Origin: Alphaproteobacteria bacterium
GTDB taxonomy: Bacteria > Pseudomonadota > Alphaproteobacteria > Micropepsales > Micropepsaceae
Direction of reading: 5' to 3'
Length of the DNA: 64,000 bases
NCBI GenBank assembly: GCA_947474645.1
Contig: CANJJD010000014.1
Location: 1-64,000 of the forward strand
Of this stretch, positions 45,987 to 54,248 are shown one piece after another. Within the stretch, counting starts at the first letter, position 1, and each line of letters starts with the position of its first letter. The notes beneath the pieces are model-generated. The model worked only from the letters and a program-made list of their open reading frames with translations. It ran no database searches and was not told where the DNA came from. Made by a program: the position numbers and the translations under genes.

Positions 45987-46017
45987 AGCCGCGGGATTTC
46001 AGTCCCGCGGCTTTTTT
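45987..46017 (+). terminator. Rho-independent terminator of the DUF1150 gene
   Basis: Stem AGCCGCGGGA/TCCCGCGGCT with a six-base loop, followed by six T, 21 bases after the stop codon. Confidence 0.92.
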
Positions 46018-46032
46018 GTTTAGAGTGGCGTC

Positions 46033-46686
46033 ATGCGCCAGATACTCACACTCGCCGCCCTCGCCTTCCTTGCCACGCCTGCCTTTGCACAAGAGGCCCA
46101 ACCGGCCGTCCCGCCGGCGGATGCCGCACCCGTGCCGCTGGCGGTAACACAAGTGCCGTCCAATCCGCCGATGACCGGCCCGCGGCTGCTGATCTCCACC
46201 TCGATGGGCGACATCACCCTGCAGCTCGACGCGGTGCGCGCCCCCAAGAGCGTCGCCAATGTCCTGCGCTATGTGAAGAAGAAGCATTATGACGGCACGG
46301 TGTGGTACCGGGTCGCCAAGGGCTTTGTGATCCAGATGGGAAGCTGGGACGCAGCCGGCAAAGGGCGCGGCGTGGATCCCGCGCCGGTGCCGCTGGAAGC
46401 CAATAACGGGCTCTCCAATTTGCGCGGCACCGTGGCCCTGGGCCGCGAGGAGGCGCCCGACACCGCCAAGGCGGAGTTTTATATCAACCTGGTGGACAAC
46501 ACCCGGCTGGACCACAAGGCCGACGATCCCGGCAACAGCACCGGCTATGCCGTGTTTGGTCAGGTGACGTCGGGCATGGAAGTGGTGGACGCCATCGGCC
46601 AGGTGCCGACGGGCGACAATGGCCCCATGCCGGGACAGGCGCCGATTACGCCCATTGTCGTGACGAAAGTCAGCTTGCTGAAGTGA
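46033..46686 (+). CDS. Exported cyclophilin-type peptidyl-prolyl isomerase
   Basis: A 217-residue periplasmic cyclophilin with a signal peptide (residues 1-19, cleavage near AFAQ), a short Pro-rich linker and the catalytic fold. Visible are ISTSMGDITLQL at the start of the barrel, YDGTVWYRVAKGFVIQMG (the FHRV-like catalytic segment, here YRV) and AEFYINLVDN (for FFI-type). It speeds proline isomerisation during folding of exported proteins. The replacement of Phe-His by Trp-Tyr before Arg is seen in some bacterial members. Confidence 0.88.
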   Translation: MRQILTLAALAFLATPAFAQEAQPAVPPADAAPVPLAVTQVPSNPPMTGPRLLISTSMGDITLQLDAVRAPKSVANVLRYVKKKHYDGTVWYRVAKGFVIQMGSWDAAGKGRGVDPAPVPLEANNGLSNLRGTVALGREEAPDTAKAEFYINLVDNTRLDHKADDPGNSTGYAVFGQVTSGMEVVDAIGQVPTGDNGPMPGQAPITPIVVTKVSLLK

Positions 46687-46707
46687 GCCGCGACCGCCGG
46701 AGGCGGA

Positions 46708-46732
46708 CAAAACAGTCCAGTGGACTGTTTTG
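46708..46732. terminator. Palindromic terminator between cyclophilin and ptsN
   Basis: A perfect 12-bp palindrome (46708-46719 with 46721-46732, one base between) with A-run and T-run in its own arms. It lies between the convergent cyclophilin and ptsN genes and could serve both. Confidence 0.65.
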
Positions 46733-46769
46733 AGCGGCGAACGCGCGGAGCACAAGCGACGCGCTGACC

Positions 46770-47243
46770 TCAGGCGGCCGAAGACGCGGCGCCGTTCTTT
46801 TCGCCGGTGAGTATCGCGTACATCACTTCGGCGGATTTTGCGGCGCGCAGCTTTTCGCACACCGCCTTGTCGCGCAGCAGGCGCGAAACCCGCGCCAGCG
46901 CCTTGAGATGGTCGGCGCCGGCATTTTCCGGGGCCAGCAGCATGAACACCAGATCAACCGGCTGGCTGTCCACCGCTTCGTAATCGATCGCCGATTCCAG
47001 GCGCGCGAAAATGCCGGTGATGGTCTTGGCTTCGGTCATGCGGCCATGGGGAATGGCGATGCCGGTGCCCACGCCGGTGGTGCCCAGGCGTTCGCGTTCC
47101 ACCAGCGTCTCGAAAATCCGGCGCTCGGACAGGCGGGTCAGGCCATGGGCCCGCACCGCGAGTTCCTGCAGCAGCTGCTTCTTGGATTGCGCTTTCAGGC
47201 CGGCAACAACGGCATCGGGCGCGAGCAGATCGGCGATATTCAT
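46770..47243 (-). CDS. ptsN: PTS IIA-like nitrogen regulatory protein PtsN
   Basis: A 157-residue EIIA-Ntr protein. The phosphorylation site is His66 in GIAIPHGRM, and VDLVFMLLAPEN is typical. It takes phosphate from the NPr/EI-Ntr relay and controls potassium transport, stringent response and nitrogen functions. ATG 47243 is chosen over the in-frame TTG 47246. It lies downstream of rpoN; the usual hpf gene between rpoN and ptsN is not there. Confidence 0.94.
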   Translation of the reverse strand: MNIADLLAPDAVVAGLKAQSKKQLLQELAVRAHGLTRLSERRIFETLVERERLGTTGVGTGIAIPHGRMTEAKTITGIFARLESAIDYEAVDSQPVDLVFMLLAPENAGADHLKALARVSRLLRDKAVCEKLRAAKSAEVMYAILTGEKNGAASSAA

Positions 47244-47384
47244 CAAGGATCCCGGTGAGATTTATCCGACTGCCTTGTGCGGCGGCGGCGGTCTGTTTGC
47301 CCCGTTCCGCAGGGCCCTGCTCAAAAGCGGCGGGTTCATAGGCCGGTGCCCCGGCAATGTCAATCTTGACTTGAAAACAGCCGG

Positions 47385-48908
47385 TTAGCGGGTGGCATAG
47401 GCCGGAGATTCACCGGCCTTCAGCCGGCGGCGTTCCACCGAAGAAGGGATTCGCAGGGCCTCGCGATACTTGGCGACGGTGCGGCGCGCGATGTTCACAC
47501 CGTCGGCGGTGAGCAGCGCCACGATGCGGTCGTCGGACAGGATCTCGCGCGGCTCCTCATTCTCGATCATTTCGCGGATACGGTCGCGCACCGCTTCGGC
47601 CGAATGCGATTCGGCGCCGTTCATCGCCTGGATGGAGGCGGTGAAGAAGTATTTCAGCTCGAACAACCCGCGCGGGGTGGCGATATACTTGTTGGAGGTG
47701 ACGCGGCTGACCGTGGATTCATGCATGGAGATGGCGTCGGCGATGATGCGCAGGTTCAGGGGCCGCAGGTGGCGCACGCCATGGGTGAGGAAGGCGTCCT
47801 GGTGGCGCACGATCTCGCTGGCCACCTTCAGGATGGTGCGGGCGCGCTGGTCCAGGCTCTTGACCAGCCAGTTGGCGTTGTTGAGGCAGTCGGCCAGGTA
47901 ATTCTTGCTGTCCTTGTCGCGGGCGTTCCTGGACACGGTGCCGTAATAGCGGTTGTTGACCAGCAGGCGCGGCAAGGTGTCGGTGTTGAGTTCGATCAGC
48001 CAGCCGCCATCGGGTCCGACCTTTACGAACACGTCCGGCACCACCGGGGTCACCACTTCGCTGCCAAAGGCCAGGCCCGGCTTGGGATTGAGCTGGCGGA
48101 TCTCGGAAATCATGTCGGCGATGTCTTCGGCGTCCACGCCGCACAAGGCTGTGAGCTGGCCCATGTCGCGGCGCGCGACCAGGTCCAGCCGGGTCATCAG
48201 CGCTTCCATGGCCGGATCGAAGCGGTCCATGGCTTTGAGTTGCAGCGAAAGACATTCGGCCAGGTCGCGGGCGCCCACGCCCACCGGTTCGAAACCCTGC
48301 AGCACGCCGAGTACGGCCTGCACGTCCTCGATCTCGCAGCCCAGCCGGGTGGCGATATCCATCAGGTCGGCGCGCAGGTAACCGGTCTCGTCCACCGCAT
48401 CGATCAGCGCCAGCAGGATCATGCGATCCTCCGGCAGCAGGGCGGCAATGGAGAGCTGGCCTTCCAGGTGATCCTTGAGCGAGGCTTCGGCGGCGACCGA
48501 GGATTCCAGCCCGTCTTCGCCTTCATAGGCATTGCCGGACTTCACCGTGGTCCAGTCGGTCAGGGAGCCGGACTGCGGCCCTTCGGCGGACTTGGTGACC
48601 TGGTCGGCGTCATACATGTTGTCGCGAGCCGCCTCGTCCATGTCGGACGTCTTGGAGAAGTCCTCGCGGCTCAGCGCTTCGTCGGCGCGTTCGCCGATGG
48701 TATCGGCAACCGGGCCTTCGGCATCGCCCGTCACGGCCGCGGCGGCGTCATCGCGCTCCAGCAGCGGGTTCTTTTCCAGCTCGGCTTCGCAATATTCGGC
48801 CAGCTCGATGTTGGACAATTGCAGCAGCTTGATCGCCTGCTGCAACTGCGGCGTCATGACCAGCGACTGGCCCTGACGCATTTCCAATCTTTGACCAAAG
48901 CCAGCCAT
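47385..48908 (-). CDS. rpoN: RNA polymerase sigma-54 factor
   Basis: A 507-residue sigma-54. Region I is Gln/Leu-rich (SLVMTPQLQQAIKLLQLSN, residues about 14-33), followed by an acidic region II, the core-binding domain, the helix-turn-helix and the RpoN box ARRTVAKYRE near residue 475, which binds the -24 element. It needs AAA+ activators, none of which is in this window. It starts six bases after lptB stops and follows the lpt genes as in most proteobacteria. Confidence 0.97.
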   Translation of the reverse strand: MAGFGQRLEMRQGQSLVMTPQLQQAIKLLQLSNIELAEYCEAELEKNPLLERDDAAAAVTGDAEGPVADTIGERADEALSREDFSKTSDMDEAARDNMYDADQVTKSAEGPQSGSLTDWTTVKSGNAYEGEDGLESSVAAEASLKDHLEGQLSIAALLPEDRMILLALIDAVDETGYLRADLMDIATRLGCEIEDVQAVLGVLQGFEPVGVGARDLAECLSLQLKAMDRFDPAMEALMTRLDLVARRDMGQLTALCGVDAEDIADMISEIRQLNPKPGLAFGSEVVTPVVPDVFVKVGPDGGWLIELNTDTLPRLLVNNRYYGTVSRNARDKDSKNYLADCLNNANWLVKSLDQRARTILKVASEIVRHQDAFLTHGVRHLRPLNLRIIADAISMHESTVSRVTSNKYIATPRGLFELKYFFTASIQAMNGAESHSAEAVRDRIREMIENEEPREILSDDRIVALLTADGVNIARRTVAKYREALRIPSSVERRRLKAGESPAYATR

Positions 48909-48914
48909 GATGCC

Positions 48915-49712
48915 CTACAGGGAGAATTTTTCTCCGAGATAGACACGCCGCACATCGCGGTCGCTGACGATCTCGGCGGGGGTGCCTTCTTTCAGCACCT
49001 GGCCATCATGGAGAATATAGGCACGGTCGATCACATCCAGCGCATCGCGGACATTGTGATCGGTGATCAGCACGCCGATGCCGCGGTCCTTGAGATGCTT
49101 GACCAGGTCGCGGATTTCACCGACCGCGATGGGATCGATACCGGCAAAGGGTTCGTCCAGCAGGATGTAGGAAGGATGGGTAGAGAGGCAGCGCGCGATC
49201 TCGACGCGGCGGCGTTCGCCGCCCGACAGCGCCACGGCGGGCGTGTTGCGGATATGGGTGATGCCGAATTCGGCCAGCAGCGATTCCACCATGGCTTCCA
49301 GCCGGGCGCCATCCGGCTCCAGCAGTTCGGCGGTGGCGCGGATATTCTGTTCGGCGGTGAGGCCGCGAAAGATCGAGGCTTCCTGCGGCAGGTAACCGAT
49401 GCCCAACCGGGCGCGGCGATACATGGGCAGCCTGGTGATGTCATGGCCATCCACCGCGATCGAGCCGGTGTCGGTCGGGATCAGGCCGGTGATCATGTAG
49501 AAGCAGGTGGTCTTGCCGGCGCCGTTGGGACCGAGCAGGCCCACCGCTTCGCCGCGCTTTAACGAAAGACTAACCGAACGCACCACCGGCCGCTTGTTGA
49601 AGCTTTTGCCGATGCGCGACACCACCAGACCCTTGCCGCCTTCAACAAGGCGCAAGGACTCGGCGGTGTTTTCGCCGTCATTTTGCTGGTTTTCTGTGCT
49701 TTTGTCGGTCAT
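48915..49712 (-). CDS. lptB: LPS export ABC transporter ATP-binding protein
   Basis: A 265-residue ABC ATPase that powers LPS extraction by LptFG. Walker A GLLGPNGAGKTT, signature LSGGERRRVEIARCL, Walker B YILLDEPFAGIDP and the LptB-type motif GIGYLPQEASIFRGL are clear. ATG 49712 is chosen; the in-frame TTG at 49718 is less likely. A Ser/Asn/Glu-rich N-terminal extension of about 25 residues precedes the usual start of LptB. It lies 61 bases after lptA. Confidence 0.97.
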   Translation of the reverse strand: MTDKSTENQQNDGENTAESLRLVEGGKGLVVSRIGKSFNKRPVVRSVSLSLKRGEAVGLLGPNGAGKTTCFYMITGLIPTDTGSIAVDGHDITRLPMYRRARLGIGYLPQEASIFRGLTAEQNIRATAELLEPDGARLEAMVESLLAEFGITHIRNTPAVALSGGERRRVEIARCLSTHPSYILLDEPFAGIDPIAVGEIRDLVKHLKDRGIGVLITDHNVRDALDVIDRAYILHDGQVLKEGTPAEIVSDRDVRRVYLGEKFSL

Positions 49713-49773
49713 TGGCAAGAACCATGCCTGTTTGTGTTTAAGGAACCATGAAAGCTAGTTGGCCCACTTCGAA

Positions 49774-50265
49774 TTATTGAGAGTTTGGAATGAAGACGCC
49801 CTGCACCCGGCCCTTGTCCGAACCAGACGCCCTGACGCCGCCGCCCAGCACCGCCTGGCCGGTGTTGAGATTGACGGTGAGCTGGCCGCCGCGCATCACG
49901 TCCTTGCCCTTTTTCAGAACCACATTGCCCGTCATCACCACGGTGCGCGGGCCCACCGAATAAACGCCGGCATCGCCGGTGGCGGTGCCGGAAGCGGGCG
50001 AATCCACCACCACATTGCCGCTGGCCGTCACCTTGTCGGCCTTGCCGGCCACGGTGGAGACGCGCACCTGGTTGGCACGCAGCTTCATGTCGCCCTGGAC
50101 CAGCATCACGTTGCCGGAATAGGTGCCGGTCTTGGCATTGAGGTCGGCCTGGAAACTGTCCGAGGCGATGCTGATGGGGGCATTGTTGTCATGCTTGACC
50201 GGACCGGCGGCGAAAGCGGCGGTGGCGGACAGGCAGGCGGCCAGAACGGCGACAAGCGTCTTCAT
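49774..50265 (-). CDS. lptA: LPS transport periplasmic protein LptA
   Basis: A 163-residue protein with a signal peptide (cleavage near AFAA, about 19) and an OstA/LptA beta-jellyroll: ISIASDSFQADLNAKTG, GNVMLVQGDMKLRANQVRV, GNVVVDSPASGTATGD. It forms part of the periplasmic bridge carrying LPS. Its ATG overlaps the lptC stop (ATGA). Confidence 0.92.
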   Translation of the reverse strand: MKTLVAVLAACLSATAAFAAGPVKHDNNAPISIASDSFQADLNAKTGTYSGNVMLVQGDMKLRANQVRVSTVAGKADKVTASGNVVVDSPASGTATGDAGVYSVGPRTVVMTGNVVLKKGKDVMRGGQLTVNLNTGQAVLGGGVRASGSDKGRVQGVFIPNSQ

Positions 50266-50921
50266 TTTTTGGTTCCAAATAGCGTCATCTGCACATGGCC
50301 GCTGAGGGTGAGGGTGTTGGTGGTGCGGTCGGCATGGAATTCATCGGAGCGCAGCGTGCCGTCCGGCCCCTGCCCCGTCACCGGCTCATGGCCATGGATC
50401 ACGCTCTGCTTGAGGTTGGCCGAGGCGCTCTTGCTGTGCAGCTCATAGCCGGTGGCGGTGAAGACATCGATGCCGCCGGTCAGTTCCAACTGGCCGGTGG
50501 TCATGTCCACCATGCCGGTGCGGGCGCGGGCGTTGAGCCAGTTCTTGCTGTCCAGCGCCAGGTCGGCTTCCAGGTTCTTGAGGCTGGCCTTCTTGGGATT
50601 GTGGGCGTCCTGCACCGCCATGTCGGCGGTGATGACATAAGGATTGCCCTTGGCATCGGCGCCGCTCAGGCGCGGCTTCATCATCGCCAGGTCGTTCTCG
50701 ACATGGCCCAGCCGCTCATAGCTCATCTGGACCTGGCGCGGCAGGCGCTGGACGAAGAAGAATGCCAGCACAGCGGCGATGATCAGGAAGGCGCCCAGCG
50801 ACAGCAGCCGCTTCATCAAATGGACGAAGCGGGAGTAACGCAGTGCTTCCACGGCGGTGGTGCGCACACGCGCCGACCAGTCATAACCCGGCCTGGTGGG
50901 ATCGCGTTCCGCCATGCTCAT
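50262..50921 (-). CDS. lptC: LPS export protein LptC
   Basis: A 219-residue bitopic inner-membrane protein: a cytoplasmic N-terminus, one helix near residues 40-58 (LLSLGAFLIIAAVLAFFFV) and a periplasmic beta-jellyroll (YVITADMAVQDAHNP, GIDVFTATGYELHS). It links LptBFG to LptA. ATG 50921 (MSMAERD) is chosen because GAAGGG precedes it; ATG 50915 is possible. It starts ten bases after the kdsD stop. Confidence 0.9.
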   Translation of the reverse strand: MSMAERDPTRPGYDWSARVRTTAVEALRYSRFVHLMKRLLSLGAFLIIAAVLAFFFVQRLPRQVQMSYERLGHVENDLAMMKPRLSGADAKGNPYVITADMAVQDAHNPKKASLKNLEADLALDSKNWLNARARTGMVDMTTGQLELTGGIDVFTATGYELHSKSASANLKQSVIHGHEPVTGQGPDGTLRSDEFHADRTTNTLTLSGHVQMTLFGTKK

Positions 50922-50931
50922 GCCACACCCT

Positions 50932-51930
50932 TCATGCGAGCCCTGCACGCAGGCAGTCATGGATATGGATCACGCCCAATGGCCTGGGCGAGCTTGCGTC
51001 CAGCACGAAGAGCTGGGTGATCTTCTTTTCGGTCATCAGCGCCAGGGCTTCGGCGGCCAACTGGCCGGGTTGGGCGATCTTGGGATCAGATGTCATCACC
51101 TCGGATGCCTTGCGCTTGTCGATGCCGTCTCCGGCATGGCGGCGGATATCGCCGTCGGTGACGATGCCCAGAAGCGCGCCCTTTGTGTCCACGATGCCGA
51201 CACAGCCCAGGCGGCCCGAGGCCATGGTGAGCAGCAATTGCGGCACCGGCGTGTCCGGCGCGGCCAGCGGCAATTCATCGCCCGAATGCATCAGGTCGGA
51301 AACGCGCACCAAGGCGCGGCCCAGGCTGCCGCCCGGATGCAGGTCCCGGTACTGGTCGGATGAAAAGCCCTTGCGCTCCATCAGCGCCACCGCCAGCGCG
51401 TCGCCCAGGCTCAGCATCATGGTGGTGGAGGTGGTGGGGGCCAGCCCCATCGGACAGGCTTCGGGGGCGCGCGGCAGGACCAGCGCCACATCGGCCGCCT
51501 TGATCAGGGTGGAGTCCGCATTGGCGCCGATGGCGATGATGGGAATGCGATGGCGCTTGGCATAGGTCAGAAGATCGGACAGTTCCGCCGTCTCGCCGCC
51601 CCAGGACAGCAGCAGCAGCGCGTCCTGCCGGGTGATGGCGCCCATGTCGCCGTGACTGGCTTCGGCGGGATGGACGAAATAGGCGGGCGTGCCGGTGGAG
51701 GAAAGCGTGGCGGCGATCTTGCGCGCGACATGGCCGGACTTGCCCATGCCGCTGACGATGACGCGGCCTTTCGCGGCCAGTATCAGATCAATGGCGCGGG
51801 TGAAGTCGCCATCCAACTGTTCGGCCAGCAGCGACAGCGCCTGGCTGGCGGTGGCCAGCACCCGGCGCGCCGCGGTCAGGTCGGCCTCCGTGCCGGACAC
51901 CGCATGCAAGGGGGCTTTGGACACCGTCAT
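50932..51930 (-). CDS. kdsD: Arabinose-5-phosphate isomerase (Kdo pathway)
   Basis: A 332-residue KpsF/GutQ-type isomerase turning ribulose-5-phosphate into arabinose-5-phosphate, first step to Kdo. The SIS domain has GMGKSGHVARKIAATL, HPAEASHGDMGAI and SLGDALAVALMERKGF; two CBS domains follow from about 210 (VRVSDLMHSGDELP, ASEVMTSDPKIAQPG). ATG 51930 is chosen; the much longer open frame upstream overlaps the rnd gene and is not conserved. It heads kdsD-lptC-lptA-lptB-rpoN. Confidence 0.95.
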   Translation of the reverse strand: MTVSKAPLHAVSGTEADLTAARRVLATASQALSLLAEQLDGDFTRAIDLILAAKGRVIVSGMGKSGHVARKIAATLSSTGTPAYFVHPAEASHGDMGAITRQDALLLLSWGGETAELSDLLTYAKRHRIPIIAIGANADSTLIKAADVALVLPRAPEACPMGLAPTTSTTMMLSLGDALAVALMERKGFSSDQYRDLHPGGSLGRALVRVSDLMHSGDELPLAAPDTPVPQLLLTMASGRLGCVGIVDTKGALLGIVTDGDIRRHAGDGIDKRKASEVMTSDPKIAQPGQLAAEALALMTEKKITQLFVLDASSPRPLGVIHIHDCLRAGLA

Positions 51931-52052
51931 GTAAGCCTTTGGACTTGTTTCGCTATTTTCGGACAGGGCCGCGTTAAGCGAATTTCGTGCCAAGTTTCGC
52001 CCGAAACCGCACTTAGGGCAAGGCGGGGGCCAAGTCAGCCCGGGCGGCGGCC

Positions 52053-52664
52053 CTAGTGCGCGAAGATGTCCACTTCTTCCCAACCCTTGAGGTCGAGGGC
52101 GGCACGACTTGGCAGGAAGTCGAAACAGGCCTGGGCCAGTTCGGTGCGGCCCTCGCGCGCCAGCATGGCATCCAGCACGGTCTTGAGCTGGTGCAGATAG
52201 GCGACGTCGTTGGCGGCATAGGCGAGCTGCTTTTCCGTCAGCTCCCTGGCGCCCCAGTCCGAGGATTGCTGTTCCTTGGACAGGTCCACATTCAACAGCT
52301 CGCGCACCAGGTCTTTCAGGCCATGCTTGTCGGTATAGGTACGCACCAGCTTGGAGGCGATCTTGGTGCAATAGACCGGCTTGCAGTCCACCCCCAGATA
52401 TTGCCGGAACATGCCGATGTCGAAGCGGGCGAAATGGAACAGCTTGGTGACCTTCGCATCGGCCAGCAGCTTCTTGAGATTGGGCGCCGCATATTGGCCG
52501 GCCGCGAACTGCACCGCATGGCAGACCCCGTCGCCGGAGGACAATTGCGCCAGGCACAGCCGGTCGCGCTGGGGGTTTAGGCCCAGGGTCTCGGTGTCGA
52601 TGGCGACAAGGGGGCCGAGGTCCAGCCCGTCCGGCAAGTCGCCCTGGTGCAGCTTGATCTTCAT
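52053..52664 (-). CDS. RNase D-like 3'-5' exonuclease
   Basis: A 203-residue DEDDy exonuclease domain with ExoI AIDTETLGL (D23, E25), ExoII HFARFDIGMF and ExoIII YAANDVAYL (Tyr and Asp). It lacks the HRDC domains of full RNase D, as is usual for this short alphaproteobacterial form found ahead of kdsD. It probably trims structured RNA 3' ends. ATG 52664 is chosen; the open frame upstream overlaps the divergent TonB-like gene. Confidence 0.9.
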   Translation of the reverse strand: MKIKLHQGDLPDGLDLGPLVAIDTETLGLNPQRDRLCLAQLSSGDGVCHAVQFAAGQYAAPNLKKLLADAKVTKLFHFARFDIGMFRQYLGVDCKPVYCTKIASKLVRTYTDKHGLKDLVRELLNVDLSKEQQSSDWGARELTEKQLAYAANDVAYLHQLKTVLDAMLAREGRTELAQACFDFLPSRAALDLKGWEEVDIFAH

Positions 52665-52709
52665 GGCGCTCCAATAGCGCAGAGGGCCGTTAATTAATAG
52701 AGTAACCCC

Positions 52710-53414
52710 ATGCAGGTATGGGCACAAAAGCTGCGGAAAGACGGGGGGCCGGGGGCCCTGTTGTCGCTGTTGCTGCACGGCCTCCTGGTGCTGATGGCGC
52801 TGTGGTACGTCAGCCACCGCCCGGCCCTGATCCAGGACCCGCTCCGCACCCTGCCGGTGGAGCTGGTGATCGGCGGCACCATGGGCCAGGGCAACAATCC
52901 TGTGCCGGCGGCGCGGCTGCAGATTGCGCGGCCGCGGCCCGAAAGCGCGCCGACGGCGCAAGGCACCCGCCCCAATGCCATACGCGAGCCGGAAGATGAA
53001 CTGTCGGCCAAGCTGCGGGCGCTGGCGCAATTGAAAAGCAGCGACACCGCCCTGCCCAATGCCGACAACAGCGCAGCACCGGGCGGCGGCGGCGACAGCA
53101 GCGGCGAAGGCAATTATGCCCTCAAGGATTTCATCCGGGCGCAGATCCTGCGGCGCTGGCTACCGGACCTGTCCATTCCCGGGGCGCGCAACATGCCGGT
53201 GCTGGTGCGGATACGCCTGCTGAAAAGCGGGGTGATCGACGATGTGACCATTATGGACCAGCAGCGCTTCCAGGTGGATTCGGCCTTCCGCAATATGGCG
53301 CTGTCGGCGCGCGATGCCGCGCTGCTCGCCTCGCCCATCCAGATTCCTGGCGCGCGCTATGAGAAGACGCAGGTCCTGACGATCAACCTGGATCCCAAGG
53401 CCGTGCTGCGCTGA
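52710..53414 (+). CDS. TonB/TolA-like energy-transducing protein
   Basis: A 234-residue inner-membrane-anchored protein. One helix lies near residues 17-36 (LLSLLLHGLLVLMALWYVS), followed by a Pro/Ala-rich periplasmic linker and a C-terminal domain from about 140 that resembles TonB/TolA C-domains: IRAQILRRWLPDL, VLVRIRLLKSGVIDDVTIM and ALLASPIQIPGARY. No exbBD or tolQR gene is adjacent, so TonB-like versus TolA-like role is open. It is divergent from the exonuclease gene and its stop abuts the convergent RraA-like gene. Confidence 0.68.
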   Translation: MQVWAQKLRKDGGPGALLSLLLHGLLVLMALWYVSHRPALIQDPLRTLPVELVIGGTMGQGNNPVPAARLQIARPRPESAPTAQGTRPNAIREPEDELSAKLRALAQLKSSDTALPNADNSAAPGGGGDSSGEGNYALKDFIRAQILRRWLPDLSIPGARNMPVLVRIRLLKSGVIDDVTIMDQQRFQVDSAFRNMALSARDAALLASPIQIPGARYEKTQVLTINLDPKAVLR

Positions 53415-54182
53415 TTACAGGCGGCCGAAGCGCTTGACGGCTTCCTGGAGCGAACGCAGCTTTTCGATGTAGCCGTACATGGTGTGCTCGGTCTGATCGA
53501 GGGCCTGTGCCTTGATCAGCACCTCGGCGGCGAGGTCCCTGGGGATCGCCACCACGCCGTCGGCATCGCCGATGATCACATCGCCCGGATTGACGCGGAT
53601 GCCGCCGGCGGTCACCGGCACATTGCCCGTGGCGCGGTAATGCCCCAGCGAGGTGGACGGCACGACACTGGTGGCATAGACGGGAAATCCGATCTTCCGC
53701 AGATACGAGACGTCGCGCACACCGCCATCGATCACCGCGGCGGAAAATTCCCGCGCATGCATGGCAGTGGCCATCAACCCGCCGATCCCGGCAATGTCGT
53801 CACCATCCTGGACCGCCATCACATAGACCGAATGGGGCGGCGCCGTGTCGAGCACCACCTGCATCGGCGTCACTGCGGAGGCCGGGCTGCCTTCGATCTT
53901 GTCCATCTGTACCGTGACGGCGAAGCCCGCGAACTTGCCCTCCGAAATCGCGTGCATGCGGTGCGACATGAAGAAACGCTTGTTGTAAAGCTGTTCGACC
54001 GCATCCGAGACGGAGGAAACCTCCACATGACGATAGGCGGCGAGCAGAAGATCCGGATTGGCCGCATAGGTCTTGGCGTCCGGCAAGGGCTGGGCGGCAA
54101 CGGTGCCTACAAGGCAGACCAGCAGTCCACCCAAACCCAATGAGACGGACTTTTTTGTCCAAGACGCCGCGCGGTTTTGCAT
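53415..54182 (-). CDS. Exported RraA/HMG-aldolase-like protein
   Basis: A 255-residue protein. A signal peptide (about 1-32, hydrophobic core VSLGLGGLLVCLVGTVA, cleavage near AAQP) precedes an RraA-family fold. The family's metal-binding GGxRD is present as IDGGVRDVSYL, and IGDADGVVAIP follows. Cytoplasmic relatives are HMG/CHA aldolases, oxaloacetate decarboxylases or RNase E inhibitors; an exported form is unusual and its substrate unknown. ATG 54182 is chosen because GGAGG sits six bases before it; an earlier ATG at 54188 would touch that site. It lies 66 bases after the SUMF1-like gene's direction-mate. Confidence 0.8.
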   Translation of the reverse strand: MQNRAASWTKKSVSLGLGGLLVCLVGTVAAQPLPDAKTYAANPDLLLAAYRHVEVSSVSDAVEQLYNKRFFMSHRMHAISEGKFAGFAVTVQMDKIEGSPASAVTPMQVVLDTAPPHSVYVMAVQDGDDIAGIGGLMATAMHAREFSAAVIDGGVRDVSYLRKIGFPVYATSVVPSTSLGHYRATGNVPVTAGGIRVNPGDVIIGDADGVVAIPRDLAAEVLIKAQALDQTEHTMYGYIEKLRSLQEAVKRFGRL

Positions 54183-54248
54183 TTTCATCCTCCAATGACC
54201 GGTATTCCGGTTCAGCCAATGGCGCGGAGCATAGCGACCCTCGCGGGC

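Noticed and set aside
54189-54248. Accgg-type short palindrome between the SUMF1-like and RraA-like genes
   Set aside because: ACCGGTATTCCGGT is short and imperfect and sits in a normal intergenic gap; too weak to call an operator.
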